Origin: an uncultured Erysipelotrichaceae bacterium
GTDB taxonomy: Bacteria; Bacillota_I; Bacilli_A; Erysipelotrichales; Erysipelotrichaceae
Direction: 5' to 3'
Assembly (NCBI GenBank): GCA_944326795.1
Contig: CALVFJ010000009.1
Span: 1-51,723, forward strand
DNA length: 51,723 nt
Position 1 is the stretch's first letter. Each line of letters starts with the position of its first letter. The translations under genes were made by a program, and so were the position numbers. The notes under the pieces are model-generated. The model was given only the letters and a program-made list of their open reading frames with translations. It was not told the DNA's origin and did not search any database. This document shows, piece by piece, positions 8,751-17,394 of the stretch.

Positions 8751-9128
8751 CTGAAAACAGTGATTTTAATAATGCAACGCGCTTCTTTAGCTCAAGGCTT
8801 AATAACTAAGGTACGTAATATCTCAAATATCAAGTTATATTATGAGCCAGATTACAATAATGCAAATGATACGATCAATAATTTTCGTGCTAATGGTGCA
8901 TTAGTAGAAGTAAGCGAAGATGATAAACATGATATAAACTCTTGCTTAACTTTGTGTGCAACGTTACGAAAAGCAACTCCTGAATGCCATTTGATGTTGA
9001 TGTGTCCTGAAGGACAAATGGAAACAATACATCGAGCTATTGAAGCTAAACGTAAAGGGGAAATTAATGATTTTGTATTTTATGATGCATCATTAGATTA
9101 TCTTGTGGCTTGTCTACAATCTTTGTAA
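8751..9128 (+). CDS. Degenerate receiver-like protein, copy 1, probable CTG start
   Basis: A small alpha/beta protein resembling a response-regulator receiver without an output domain. From CTG 8751 it has 125 residues, the same as its paralogue at 19216, and begins LKTVILIM against MKTILFIS. AAGGAGGTG (8737-8745) is 5 nt from this CTG but 14 nt from the next candidate, GTG 8760. The usual phospho-Asp position reads ALVEVSE, so phosphorylation seems unlikely. The C-terminus NDFVFYDASLDYL is shared with the paralogue (NNFIFYDNSMNYL). It is the first gene after motif copy 2. It may act as a stand-alone signalling or binding module; no function is known to me. Confidence 0.6.
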   Translation: MKTVILIMQRASLAQGLITKVRNISNIKLYYEPDYNNANDTINNFRANGALVEVSEDDKHDINSCLTLCATLRKATPECHLMLMCPEGQMETIHRAIEAKRKGEINDFVFYDASLDYLVACLQSL

Positions 9129-9440
9129 CCGTAAACATATTAATATATTTTTTGAAAAGTCACGATTGTATCTAAGAGGTAATTAATTGCTTCAATAATT
9201 TAAACGATAATAATATGAATGATGAAACAAATTGAGTTACATAAAGCGTTTGCGTTAACTAACATCAATAAGTTCATACAATGAAATAATTTGATAGCGT
9301 AGGTTGCAAAAATTATCTAAGACAATTTTAAGGAAAATTCAAACAAGTTCCTATACTACTAATGTCCATATTATATCTTTAAAGATTAATTTGGTAGATG
9401 GAAATATTTAAAGTAAAGAAAAAAGAAGAGGAGAAAAATT
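9129..9440 (+). other. AT-rich noncoding gap between receiver-like gene and SPFH operon
   Basis: These 312 bp have no credible reading frame and no terminator. Bases 9177-9216 resemble 19601-19642, and TAGGTTGCAAAAATTATCTAA-like sequence at 9300-9320 recurs at 20072-20095. Both similar stretches follow the two receiver-like paralogues, which points to an old duplication of gene plus downstream DNA. A good ribosome site (AGAGGAG) precedes the SPFH start at 9441. I see no clear promoter. Confidence 0.5.
9177..9216. repeat. Diverged repeat downstream of receiver-like gene 1
   Basis: Begins AGGTAATTAAT and ends AACGATAATAATAT. It aligns with 19601-19642 over its length with a few substitutions and a 2-nt length difference. 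The matching copy also lies just after a receiver-like gene. Confidence 0.5.
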
Positions 9441-10841
9441 ATGGGACTAATTAAAGCTGGATTAGGAGCTACAGGCGGCGTTTTAGCTGATCAATGGAAA
9501 GAGTATTTTTACTGTGAAGCAATTCCATCAGATATTCTTGCTGTAAAAGGAAAGAAGAAGGTAACAGGACGTTCAAGCAATAACAAGGGTGATGATAATA
9601 TCATTACTAATGGTTCGATAATTGCAGTTGCGGATGGTCAATGTATGCTGATCGTTGAGCAAGGAAAAGTTGTTGATGTTTGTGCTGAACCTGGTGAATA
9701 TACTTACGATATGTCAACAGAACCAAGTATCTTCTCTGGTGATCTTGGAGAAAGCATTGGACAGGTTTTCCAAAATATTGGCAAACGTTTTACATTTGGT
9801 GGGGAAGCACCAAAAGATCAAAGAATTTATTATTTTAACACTAAGGAAATCATCGGTAACAAGTATGGCACACCATCTCCAGTTCCATTTAGGGTGGTTG
9901 ATCAACGAGCAGGGGTAGATATCGACATTGCGATTCGTTGCTTTGGTGAATATAGTTTTCATATTATAAATCCTTTGTTATTTTATACCAATGTTTGTGG
10001 TAATGTTAATGATACTTATAATCGAGATGAAATTGTTGGACAGATGAAAGCAGAGCTTTTAACAGCGCTACAACCGGCATTTGCTAAGATTTCAGAGATG
10101 GGAATTCGCTATTCTGCACTTCCAGGGCATACCTTAGAGCTATCTGAAGCTTTAAATGAACAATTATCTTCGAAATGGCGAGATCTTAGAGGAATGGAAA
10201 TTGTTTCATTTGGTGTATCAAGTGTTAAAGCTAATGAAGAAGATGAACAGATGATCAAGGAATTACAGCGTAATGCTGCATTCATGGATCCAACACGTGC
10301 AGCAGCTCATCTGGTAGGAGCACAAGCTAGTGCGATGCAATCAGCAGCAAGCAATCCAAACGCTGGACCTGCTATGGCATTTATGGGCATGGGCATGGCT
10401 GGACAAATGGGTGGCATGAATGCTCAAAACTTATTCCAGATGGGGCAGCAAGCTCAACAAACTACACCACAACCAGCTCCTGCAGTACCAAATAATGGTT
10501 GGACTTGTTCGTGCGGACAAACAGGTATTAGCGGATCATTTTGCCCAAATTGTGGAACAAAGAAACCAGATGCTTCAAATAGTTGGAAATGTGATTGTGG
10601 AGCAATTGTAACAGGGAAATTCTGTCCAGAATGTGGCAAACCTAAACCTATGGCAAATGGCTGGACCTGTTCATGTGGGGCCCAAAACAAAGGGAAATTT
10701 TGTAGTGAATGTGGTAAACCAAAACCTGCAGGTGTTCCACAGTATAAATGTGATAAATGTGGATGGGAACCAACTGATCCAAAGAATCCACCAAAATTCT
10801 GTCCGGAATGCGGTGATCCTTTTGATGACGGCGATATATAG
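9441..10841 (+). CDS. YdjI-like SPFH (band 7) protein with four zinc ribbons
   Basis: A 466-residue cytosolic or membrane-peripheral protein. Residues about 1-290 match the SPFH branch known from Bacillus YdjI, with opening MGLIKAGLG and WKEYFYCEAIP followed by the band-7 core. Residues about 295-350 are a Met/Gly/Gln-rich linker. From about 353 come four CxC or CxxC zinc ribbons in tandem, each ending in CPxCG or CSECG. SPFH proteins assemble on membranes and organise lipid domains. B. subtilis YdjI acts with PspA, YdjG and YdjH in membrane stress, and YdjG- and YdjH-like genes follow here at 14941 and 16070. The ribosome site is AGAGGAG. No pspA is in the window. Confidence 0.85.
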   Translation: MGLIKAGLGATGGVLADQWKEYFYCEAIPSDILAVKGKKKVTGRSSNNKGDDNIITNGSIIAVADGQCMLIVEQGKVVDVCAEPGEYTYDMSTEPSIFSGDLGESIGQVFQNIGKRFTFGGEAPKDQRIYYFNTKEIIGNKYGTPSPVPFRVVDQRAGVDIDIAIRCFGEYSFHIINPLLFYTNVCGNVNDTYNRDEIVGQMKAELLTALQPAFAKISEMGIRYSALPGHTLELSEALNEQLSSKWRDLRGMEIVSFGVSSVKANEEDEQMIKELQRNAAFMDPTRAAAHLVGAQASAMQSAASNPNAGPAMAFMGMGMAGQMGGMNAQNLFQMGQQAQQTTPQPAPAVPNNGWTCSCGQTGISGSFCPNCGTKKPDASNSWKCDCGAIVTGKFCPECGKPKPMANGWTCSCGAQNKGKFCSECGKPKPAGVPQYKCDKCGWEPTDPKNPPKFCPECGDPFDDGDI

Positions 10842-10867
10842 GAATAAGAATATAAGAGGTGCTACAT

Positions 10868-11275
10868 ATGGAAGGACAAAAATTTTTAAAAGTAACTTCG
10901 ATATTAATGATAATTGGTGGAATAATAGGCGCTATTGCAGGTACCATCGTTATTTTAGGAATTGGAGCATTGTTGGCTTTAGCTGATGATGCTCAGGGCA
11001 GTGGTCTTTTCTATGCTAGTTCGATCATCATGATCGTTGTATCCATAATTCAATTTATTGCGGGTATCAAAGGAGTAGGAGCTTGCAGTGCTCCAGCAAA
11101 AGCTGCTTCTTGTATCAAATGGGGCGTTATCGTTGCAGTTTTAACCGTCATTTCGATGATCATTGGACTAATTGGTGGAGGAGAATTTAATCTGATCAAT
11201 ATCGTATTGAATTTATTGGTGCCTGGTTTATATATCTATGGAGCAATACAGCTAAAAGATGTTGTTAATAAATAA
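10868..11275 (+). CDS. Small four-helix membrane protein
   Basis: A 135-residue hydrophobic protein with four likely membrane helices: about 10-37, 50-70, 85-105 and 110-128. ATG 10868 is preferred to GTG 10859 because AGAGGTG lies at 10856-10861. It lies 26 bp after the SPFH gene and 21 bp before the next gene, inside the same operon. Gly/Ile-rich helices and lack of catalytic residues suggest a structural or accessory membrane component. It recalls small DUF4064-like proteins, but I cannot assign it firmly. Confidence 0.7.
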   Translation: MEGQKFLKVTSILMIIGGIIGAIAGTIVILGIGALLALADDAQGSGLFYASSIIMIVVSIIQFIAGIKGVGACSAPAKAASCIKWGVIVAVLTVISMIIGLIGGGEFNLINIVLNLLVPGLYIYGAIQLKDVVNK

Positions 11276-11296
11276 TATTGAAAAGGAGAAAGAATT

Positions 11297-12145
11297 ATGG
11301 GACTTTTTGGAAAATTGTTTGAAAAAAAGGAATGCTCTATTTGTGGTGGTGAAATTGGTTTATTAGGGAATCGCAAACTAGACGATGGCAATTTGTGTAA
11401 AAATTGTGCAAGTAAACTATCTCCATGGTTTAGTGATCGACGCCATAGCACGGTAGCAGAAATTAGTGAACAATTAGCTTATCGTGAAGCCAATAAAGAA
11501 AAAGTAGCTAATTTTCGTACAACTAGGACCCTTGGTGAAAGAACTAAGGTATTATTGGATGAAGATGCAGGTTTGTTCATGGTTAGTGCAGCTAAAGATC
11601 TAAAAGAAGCTAATCCTGATGTATTATCATTTGCTGATGTTACTGGTTGCAAGTTGGATATCGACGAAAGAAAAACAGAAATCGAATATCGTGATAAAGA
11701 AGGAAATCGCCAAAGTTTTAATCCTCCTAGATATGCATACGCATATGATTTCTATATCGTGATCAATGTCAACAATCCATATTTTAATGAAATTCGCTTT
11801 AAATTAAACAGCGAAACAATAGATAATGATGTAGAAACATTATTAGATGGACCAAATGATATGGGATCGATGCGCACCGGTCTTCGTCCTAAATATGGAG
11901 GCATGCGAGGTGGTTTTCCTACTTCAAATGCTGATGATGTTCGCGCTAGTGTAGAATATCGCCAGTATGAAGAAATGGGATTGGAGATCAAGGAGGCATT
12001 GCTTCAAGTAAGACAAAAGGTACGGGAAGAAGTAGTAGCAGCTAATGCACCTAAAACTGCCGTTACTTGTCCGTTTTGTGGTGCTACAACTACTCCTGAT
12101 GCTAGTGGTTGTTGCGAATTTTGCGGTGGTGCTATTAATGGCTAA
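11297..12145 (+). CDS. DUF4428-type zinc-ribbon protein
   Basis: A 282-residue soluble protein. The N-terminus has the DUF4428 signature: CSICGGEIG, the segment NRKLDDGNLCKNC, and SPWF. The middle (about 70-190) is a beta-rich domain like the PH-like folds that accompany this family. A second zinc ribbon, CPFCG then CEFCGG, ends the protein. Genes of this type often travel with SPFH and TPM proteins, which is the context here. The gene follows the small membrane protein by 21 bp with AAAGGAGA as ribosome site. The molecular role is unknown. Confidence 0.7.
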   Translation: MGLFGKLFEKKECSICGGEIGLLGNRKLDDGNLCKNCASKLSPWFSDRRHSTVAEISEQLAYREANKEKVANFRTTRTLGERTKVLLDEDAGLFMVSAAKDLKEANPDVLSFADVTGCKLDIDERKTEIEYRDKEGNRQSFNPPRYAYAYDFYIVINVNNPYFNEIRFKLNSETIDNDVETLLDGPNDMGSMRTGLRPKYGGMRGGFPTSNADDVRASVEYRQYEEMGLEIKEALLQVRQKVREEVVAANAPKTAVTCPFCGATTTPDASGCCEFCGGAING

Positions 12146-12164
12146 AAAATGAGGTAAATTAATC

Positions 12165-13631
12165 ATGAAAAATAAGATGAGATTAAAATGGATACTTGTT
12201 ATAACAATGATGTTATCTTTTATTACTGCCTGCGCGAGAGAAGTTAAACCAAATCCTGATATAAAGGATGAAGCCACTAAAATGTCAGAAGTTACTGATA
12301 AAGAATTAAGTTCGGAAACAACGATCAATACGAATTTGTGGGATCTAGTTTATGATGAAAATGATGGATGGGTATATGAAGAGAATGATCTTTATGATGA
12401 TGAAACATTTTCTAATATCATGATGACCATTCCAGATGGTGATGATACATTGATTTATCTAGAAATTTATGTTGCGATCGAAGAACCATATACTTTCCGT
12501 GAATATCTAACTAGTTTTGGCTTCGATCAGTATGAATATGCTGTTAATGATGCTTATGAACTAACCAATGTTGGAGGCATAGACTGTTTGAAAAATGAAG
12601 GTGAATACTGGGGCTCAGAACGCTTGCGTTACCTAAATCGTGTAGAAGGCGCTAATGCAACGGTCTTAATTGAAGTTACTGGTGATTGTCATGATGAACG
12701 CGTTGATAAGCTATTATCAGGCTTAACGATCAAGCTAGAAGATATTGGTAATGAAGATGGTCCTTGGTATTGGGAAGGTGAACCATTTAAAGCTGAGGCG
12801 CATAGCGTTACGGTTGGTTCATATACGATCAATAGCGAATGGATCGCTATAAATGACTTTATAATGACGGATGAAACCTTTAATCACGATATTGCTGGTA
12901 TCAATGATGAAGTATTCTTATTAGTAGATGGAGTGCTTAAACGTTATGATTTTGATGGGAAATCTTTAAACTTTGTGGAAGATGTTGCTTTAACTTATGC
13001 TTATGAAAAAATTGATGCTGATGTTAATGGTAATATTTGGTTATCAAACTTTGGTGGTCCATTGACACAATTGCAAGATGCAACAGAAAAAGCTTCTTTT
13101 GAAGGTACGAATTATGTAGCGATGGATCCTACAGGAGCTTGGGGCATTAGCTATTTCACAGGCCCTGATTGTGAAAAGATCACGATAACTAACGAAGCTT
13201 TGGAAATCAAACCAATCGTTTTCAGTGATGTTGATCTTATAAATCGTGTATTTGTGGATAATGATCATATTTACATTTGTGGTTCTGATGTAGATGGAAG
13301 CGGTCATAAGGTATTTATTTATGATACTGAAGGTAATTTGCAGATGAAATTGGCAGATGAAGATGGTAGCAGCTTAGGAAGCATTAGTTTCTTTACAGCA
13401 ACAGATAATGGTTATGTTGCTTTAGATGGTAATATGCGTGAAGTCGTATTATGGGATAAGAATGGTACACATATTGGTGCGATAGCTGATAGCGATATCT
13501 TCGGTACAAGTTATCCATGGTTCTGTAATGGTACAAGGTTACAAGATGGTAGCATCATTGTAATTTTGACCGAAGAGCGTCCAGATAAATCAGCTATGGA
13601 ATTAGTTGCGTTTAAACTTACAGGTTTTTAA
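12165..13631 (+). CDS. Lipoprotein with beta-propeller-like C-terminal half
   Basis: A 488-residue exported lipoprotein whose signal peptide ends FITAC. Residues about 50-200 form an acidic alpha/beta segment resembling small surface-associated PsbP/DcrB-like domains. Residues about 235-488 contain repeated short strands with D-x-N-G or D-G turns, such as DADVNGNIWLS, VDNDHIYICG and ATDNGYVALDG, typical of a beta-propeller. It should sit on the outer face of the membrane and may sense or scaffold. It lies 19 bp after the DUF4428 gene. The family is not recognised; the propeller call is from pattern only. Confidence 0.65.
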   Translation: MKNKMRLKWILVITMMLSFITACAREVKPNPDIKDEATKMSEVTDKELSSETTINTNLWDLVYDENDGWVYEENDLYDDETFSNIMMTIPDGDDTLIYLEIYVAIEEPYTFREYLTSFGFDQYEYAVNDAYELTNVGGIDCLKNEGEYWGSERLRYLNRVEGANATVLIEVTGDCHDERVDKLLSGLTIKLEDIGNEDGPWYWEGEPFKAEAHSVTVGSYTINSEWIAINDFIMTDETFNHDIAGINDEVFLLVDGVLKRYDFDGKSLNFVEDVALTYAYEKIDADVNGNIWLSNFGGPLTQLQDATEKASFEGTNYVAMDPTGAWGISYFTGPDCEKITITNEALEIKPIVFSDVDLINRVFVDNDHIYICGSDVDGSGHKVFIYDTEGNLQMKLADEDGSSLGSISFFTATDNGYVALDGNMREVVLWDKNGTHIGAIADSDIFGTSYPWFCNGTRLQDGSIIVILTEERPDKSAMELVAFKLTGF

Positions 13632-13647
13632 TTGAGGAGGATCGAAA

Positions 13648-14754
13648 ATGAAACATTTAAAAAAATTATTAAGCATCCTAGTTGTGATCATGATGATAAC
13701 AAGCTTAACAGCTTGTGGCGATACTAAACCACCAACAGATAATGATGAGGAAGAAGACGAAATATTATTAAAAGTTGGCAAAGACTATGAAATATTATAC
13801 AAAGATGCTTTTATTACCAAAGATTTTAATGATCAAGATGTCCTTGTCGTAGAATACGATTTTACGAATAAAACTTCTGAAAAAGTAACATTTTTCTGGG
13901 CAATCTTAGATCAAGCAATTCAAAATGATACAGAGTTGGAATATGCCCTAATTTTCTATAATGAAACTTATGATGAATTAGAAACAAATAAATTCATCGA
14001 AATTGAAAAGGATGAATCTATCTCAGTAATTGGAGCATACAACTTACAAGATTTAGAAAATGAAGTAGAAATCATCGTTGAAGATATGAATAGCGATAAT
14101 AAAGATTCATTCACCCTTGATATATCAAAACTATCATATAAAGATGTGGGAACTTCTGAAGATGGTGAAAATGTTGAAGAAGAACCTAAGGGTAATGCTA
14201 CGATCGATAAAGCAGGTGGTTCTGATAAAACAACAGGTAGCTTGGAAAGTATTACTGATTGGTGGAATGGCGACTATTATGGCTGGTGGGTCATGACAGG
14301 ATGCTCAGGTTATTATGAAGGCATGGATGGTGAATGGTGGGATGTCAATGGCAATATCATCATTGGTGATGATAATGTTGGTACCGTAACATTATGGGAC
14401 GAAGATTACAGTGCGATAGATCCAATGGCTTCAGTAATCGTCAATCTTAGTGAATATGGAACAGGTCCTTATGGTACTTTAACTTCAGAAGAAGGATGGT
14501 TTACAGATATTAGTGTTGAACATGCTGATTGGATCGTAGATCCAGCATTATTAGATTACGAAGATATGATCTGGATCAATGGTTTCTATGAAAATGGCGA
14601 AGATGAATATACATACGATATTTATTTGCGTCCTTGGGGCAAATATTGGGATGATGTAAATCCAGAAGAACGCCCTAGATATTATGATGATTGGTATATT
14701 CCAATGATCGAAGCTGGAAATTATATGCCAGATGCCATCGGCGAAGGTATGTAA
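13648..14754 (+). CDS. Lipoprotein with DUF5067-like domain
   Basis: A 368-residue lipoprotein with lipobox LTAC. Residues about 42-165 read as a DUF5067-type immunoglobulin-like domain, with LLKVGKDYEILYKDAF and VVEYDFTNKT. An acidic linker (about 168-190) precedes a Trp/Tyr/Asp/Gly-rich C-terminal domain (about 195-368). That second part has many alternating aromatic residues and may be a small beta barrel. It follows the propeller lipoprotein by 16 bp behind GAGGAGG. After it comes a structured 186-bp gap, so expression of the downstream half of the operon may be set there. Confidence 0.7.
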   Translation: MKHLKKLLSILVVIMMITSLTACGDTKPPTDNDEEEDEILLKVGKDYEILYKDAFITKDFNDQDVLVVEYDFTNKTSEKVTFFWAILDQAIQNDTELEYALIFYNETYDELETNKFIEIEKDESISVIGAYNLQDLENEVEIIVEDMNSDNKDSFTLDISKLSYKDVGTSEDGENVEEEPKGNATIDKAGGSDKTTGSLESITDWWNGDYYGWWVMTGCSGYYEGMDGEWWDVNGNIIIGDDNVGTVTLWDEDYSAIDPMASVIVNLSEYGTGPYGTLTSEEGWFTDISVEHADWIVDPALLDYEDMIWINGFYENGEDEYTYDIYLRPWGKYWDDVNPEERPRYYDDWYIPMIEAGNYMPDAIGEGM

Positions 14755-14790
14755 GGTAAAACCTCAAGATTGAAGATGGCGAGGAATAAT

Positions 14791-14887
14791 ATCTATCCAA
14801 ATGCTTAAAATGGTTAAGGATTGGATACGCTGATAATATTTACAAGATCGGCTCTCGCCTCACTTTGAGGTGGGAGCTTTATTATTT
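14791..14887 (+). other. Two consecutive hairpins between operon halves, possible attenuator
   Basis: Hairpin 1: TATCCAA (about 14791-14797) pairs with TTGGATA (about 14820-14826), with a TTAA/TTAA pairing inside. Hairpin 2: GCTCTCGCCTC (14851-14861) pairs with GAGGTGGGAGC (14867-14877), 11 pairs including two G-T, followed by a T-rich tract, so it is terminator-like. GGCGAG near 14779 could pair instead with CTCGCC in hairpin 2, which would break it. This suggests partial termination or an RNA switch upstream of the YdjG/TPM part. Hairpin 2 is clear; switching is speculative. Confidence 0.5.
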
Positions 14888-14940
14888 TTAGATGATAGTA
14901 GTAATAATTGCAATCTTATAGATAGAAATGAGGGATATAG

Positions 14941-16053
14941 ATGACCACACAAGTTACAAATTATCAATGCCCAAGTTGCACAGGTCCTCTCCATTTCGTA
15001 GGATCATCAGGTAAATTGGAATGTGAATATTGCGGATCGACTTATGATGTCGAGCAGATCGAAGCTCTTTATAAAGAAAAGGAAGAAAAAGCTATTGAAG
15101 CATCACAGGAAGCTAAAAGCAAGGAAACGGATGGCAGCACATGGGATACATCTGATTTTCAAGAATGGGGTAATGAAGGTAAAGATATGCAGGCATATAG
15201 TTGTCCTAGTTGTGGAGCGGAGCTAATTTGTGATAAGACTACCGCTGCAACTTCTTGTCCTTATTGTGGAAATCCAACCGTAGTTCCAGGTAAATTTTCA
15301 GGAAACTTAAAACCGGATTATATCATTCCTTTTAAGGTCAGTAAGGAAGAAGCAATCACAGCCTTGAAAAAACATTATAAAGGCAAGGTTTTTTTGCCAA
15401 AAACCTTTACACAAGAAAATCATATTCAAGAAATTAAAGGAATATATGTGCCTTTTTGGATGTTTGATGGTATGGCAAACGGATCGGCTAATTATGAAGC
15501 ATCACGTACCCGCGTATATCGCTCGGGAGACTATGAAATTGCCGAAACCAAACACTATGAAATATATCGTGAAGGAAATGTAAAGTTTGAAAGAGTTCCG
15601 GTAGATGCTTCAAGCAAGATGCCTGATGATCATATGGATTCCATTGAGCCATATAATTATAAGGAATTAAAAAATTTTTCAACAGCTTATTTACCTGGCT
15701 TTCTAGCAGATAAATTTGATGTATCGGTAGATGACAGCTTAGAACGAGCAGATACCCGTTGCGAAGGTACTCTATCAGCGGCATTACGTGGTAGTGTAAC
15801 TGGCTATGATATGTGCGTATTGAAAAATGAAAATATTAATTTACAAAAGGGTAAGGTTCATTATGCTATGATGCCTGTTTGGTTACTTAGCACCAGATGG
15901 CATGGTAAAAATTTCCTTTTTGCCATGAATGGACAAACTGGAAAATTAGTAGGTGATCTTCCAGTTGACTGGGTTAAGTTTTGGGGGTTATTTGTTGCCA
16001 TTGCTATTCCTTTATCGATTGTTAGCTCGATAATCGCCATTATAATTTTATAA
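14941..16053 (+). CDS. YdjG-like zinc-ribbon membrane protein
   Basis: A 370-residue protein. Two N-terminal zinc ribbons are visible: CPSC/CEYC at about residues 10-32 and CPSC/CPYC at about 88-110, separated by an acidic helix. A conserved central domain (about 120-320) contains PDYIIPFKVSKEEA and GIYVPFWMFDG, typical of the YdjG group often mislabelled as a primosomal N-prime-like protein. One membrane helix ends the protein (about 345-369). In B. subtilis YdjG works with YdjH and YdjI. The TPM (YdjH-like) gene follows 16 bp downstream, preserving that pair. It lies behind a structured gap. Confidence 0.8.
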   Translation: MTTQVTNYQCPSCTGPLHFVGSSGKLECEYCGSTYDVEQIEALYKEKEEKAIEASQEAKSKETDGSTWDTSDFQEWGNEGKDMQAYSCPSCGAELICDKTTAATSCPYCGNPTVVPGKFSGNLKPDYIIPFKVSKEEAITALKKHYKGKVFLPKTFTQENHIQEIKGIYVPFWMFDGMANGSANYEASRTRVYRSGDYEIAETKHYEIYREGNVKFERVPVDASSKMPDDHMDSIEPYNYKELKNFSTAYLPGFLADKFDVSVDDSLERADTRCEGTLSAALRGSVTGYDMCVLKNENINLQKGKVHYAMMPVWLLSTRWHGKNFLFAMNGQTGKLVGDLPVDWVKFWGLFVAIAIPLSIVSSIIAIIIL

Positions 16054-16069
16054 AAAGGAGGGAATATTA

Positions 16070-17380
16070 ATGATTAAAAAATTTTATACGATCCTAGCAT
16101 TAACCTTAGTCCTAACATTATTCCCTTGCCTTTCGGTAAATGCTTCAACCGAGTTTGGCGTAATCTATGATGAATCAGATCTTTTAGGAACATCAAGCCT
16201 GCAAAAGCAAGGTGAACAAATTCTACCACAGTTAATTGAAGAACTTGGTTTCGACATACGCGTAGATGTCTTGCTTGGTATCAATGGTGATAATCTAAAT
16301 GAAACAGCTTATTGGATCTATGATTATTATGATTATGGCTATGGTGAAAACAAAGATGGGCTTTCGTTAACAATTTATCTTGAAGAGCAGCCAGATGGTA
16401 GTTTAGTCATGCCAATAGATGTTAAACCGGTCATTTATGTTAATCTAAGTGAAGAAAGAGGATCATCACAAGTGCTATTTGATGAGCTTTATGAAGCTAC
16501 CAAATCATATTTAGATCCAAAGGCATGGAATGGTGGAGATGTGGATAAGAACGCAATAGCTCTTACACAAGCGGTAGATGCCATCATCAATGTAACAAGT
16601 AATTATTTCTTATCATCAAATAATGTAAATGATACCTCAGCGGTTAATGATCATGAAACAGAGACTACAGAGCAATATGATCAATATGTTTTTGATACTG
16701 TTGAACTACTTTCTTATAAAGAATGGGAAAATTTAGAAGCTTTAGCAAGAGATATCTCTAAAAAACAAAAATGTGGTGTTTATTTTGTGATCGTAGATGA
16801 TTTTACAGAGTATGGTAATGGTGATGTTTATGATGTAACTACCCAAATTTATCATAATTATGATTTTGGTTATGGTAAAAGAAGAGATGGCATAATCGTC
16901 TTGCTAAGCATGGAAGAACGAGATTATGCGATGTTTGTTTATGGTGATTATGCTGAATATGCTTTTGATAAATATGGTCAAGAACAATTAGAAGCAGCTT
17001 TTTTAAGTGATTTTGGCAACGATGATTGGTATAGCGGCATTTCTCACTATTTAAATACCAGCGATGAATATCTAACCTTGGCAGATGAAGAAAATCCCGT
17101 ACGCCGACCATATTTTCTATGGATCTTAGTTATGGTTGGTGGTTCTTGTTTGGTATCTGGAAGCATTTGCTTCTATTTGTTGACAAGAATGAGATCAGTT
17201 CATAAAAAAGTTGATGCTAATGAATATGTCAATGCAGAAGGTTTGAATTTAATGCAAAAATATGATCGATATACCCACACGACCGAAACCCGTACTAAAA
17301 TTCAAAAAAATAACTCTAGTGGTGGAAGTACTAGATCAGAAAGTGGCGGTGGTGGAAGTGGTCGCAGTGGTAAATTCTAG
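16070..17380 (+). CDS. TPM-domain membrane protein with two TPM-like repeats (YdjH-like)
   Basis: A 436-residue exported membrane protein. A signal peptide (about 1-26) is followed by a TPM-like domain (about 28-170) with VIYDESDLL and a YDYGYGENKDGLSLTIYL stretch. A second one (about 205-340) has YHNYDFGYGKRRDGIIVLLS. A membrane helix lies at about 345-372, then a cytoplasmic tail ends in a Gly/Ser/Arg-rich segment (SGGGGSGRSG). TPM domains occur in YgcG and YdjH proteins linked to membrane stress or photosystem repair. Two copies in one chain are less usual. The spacing to the YdjG-like gene is 16 bp. Confidence 0.8.
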   Translation: MIKKFYTILALTLVLTLFPCLSVNASTEFGVIYDESDLLGTSSLQKQGEQILPQLIEELGFDIRVDVLLGINGDNLNETAYWIYDYYDYGYGENKDGLSLTIYLEEQPDGSLVMPIDVKPVIYVNLSEERGSSQVLFDELYEATKSYLDPKAWNGGDVDKNAIALTQAVDAIINVTSNYFLSSNNVNDTSAVNDHETETTEQYDQYVFDTVELLSYKEWENLEALARDISKKQKCGVYFVIVDDFTEYGNGDVYDVTTQIYHNYDFGYGKRRDGIIVLLSMEERDYAMFVYGDYAEYAFDKYGQEQLEAAFLSDFGNDDWYSGISHYLNTSDEYLTLADEENPVRRPYFLWILVMVGGSCLVSGSICFYLLTRMRSVHKKVDANEYVNAEGLNLMQKYDRYTHTTETRTKIQKNNSSGGSTRSESGGGGSGRSGKF

Positions 17381-17394
17381 AAGGAGGTCAGCCA

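Noticed and set aside
10633-10986. 117-codon plus-strand frame across the end of the SPFH gene
   Set aside because: It overlaps the zinc ribbons and the next gene in another frame, and the product has no recognisable pattern.
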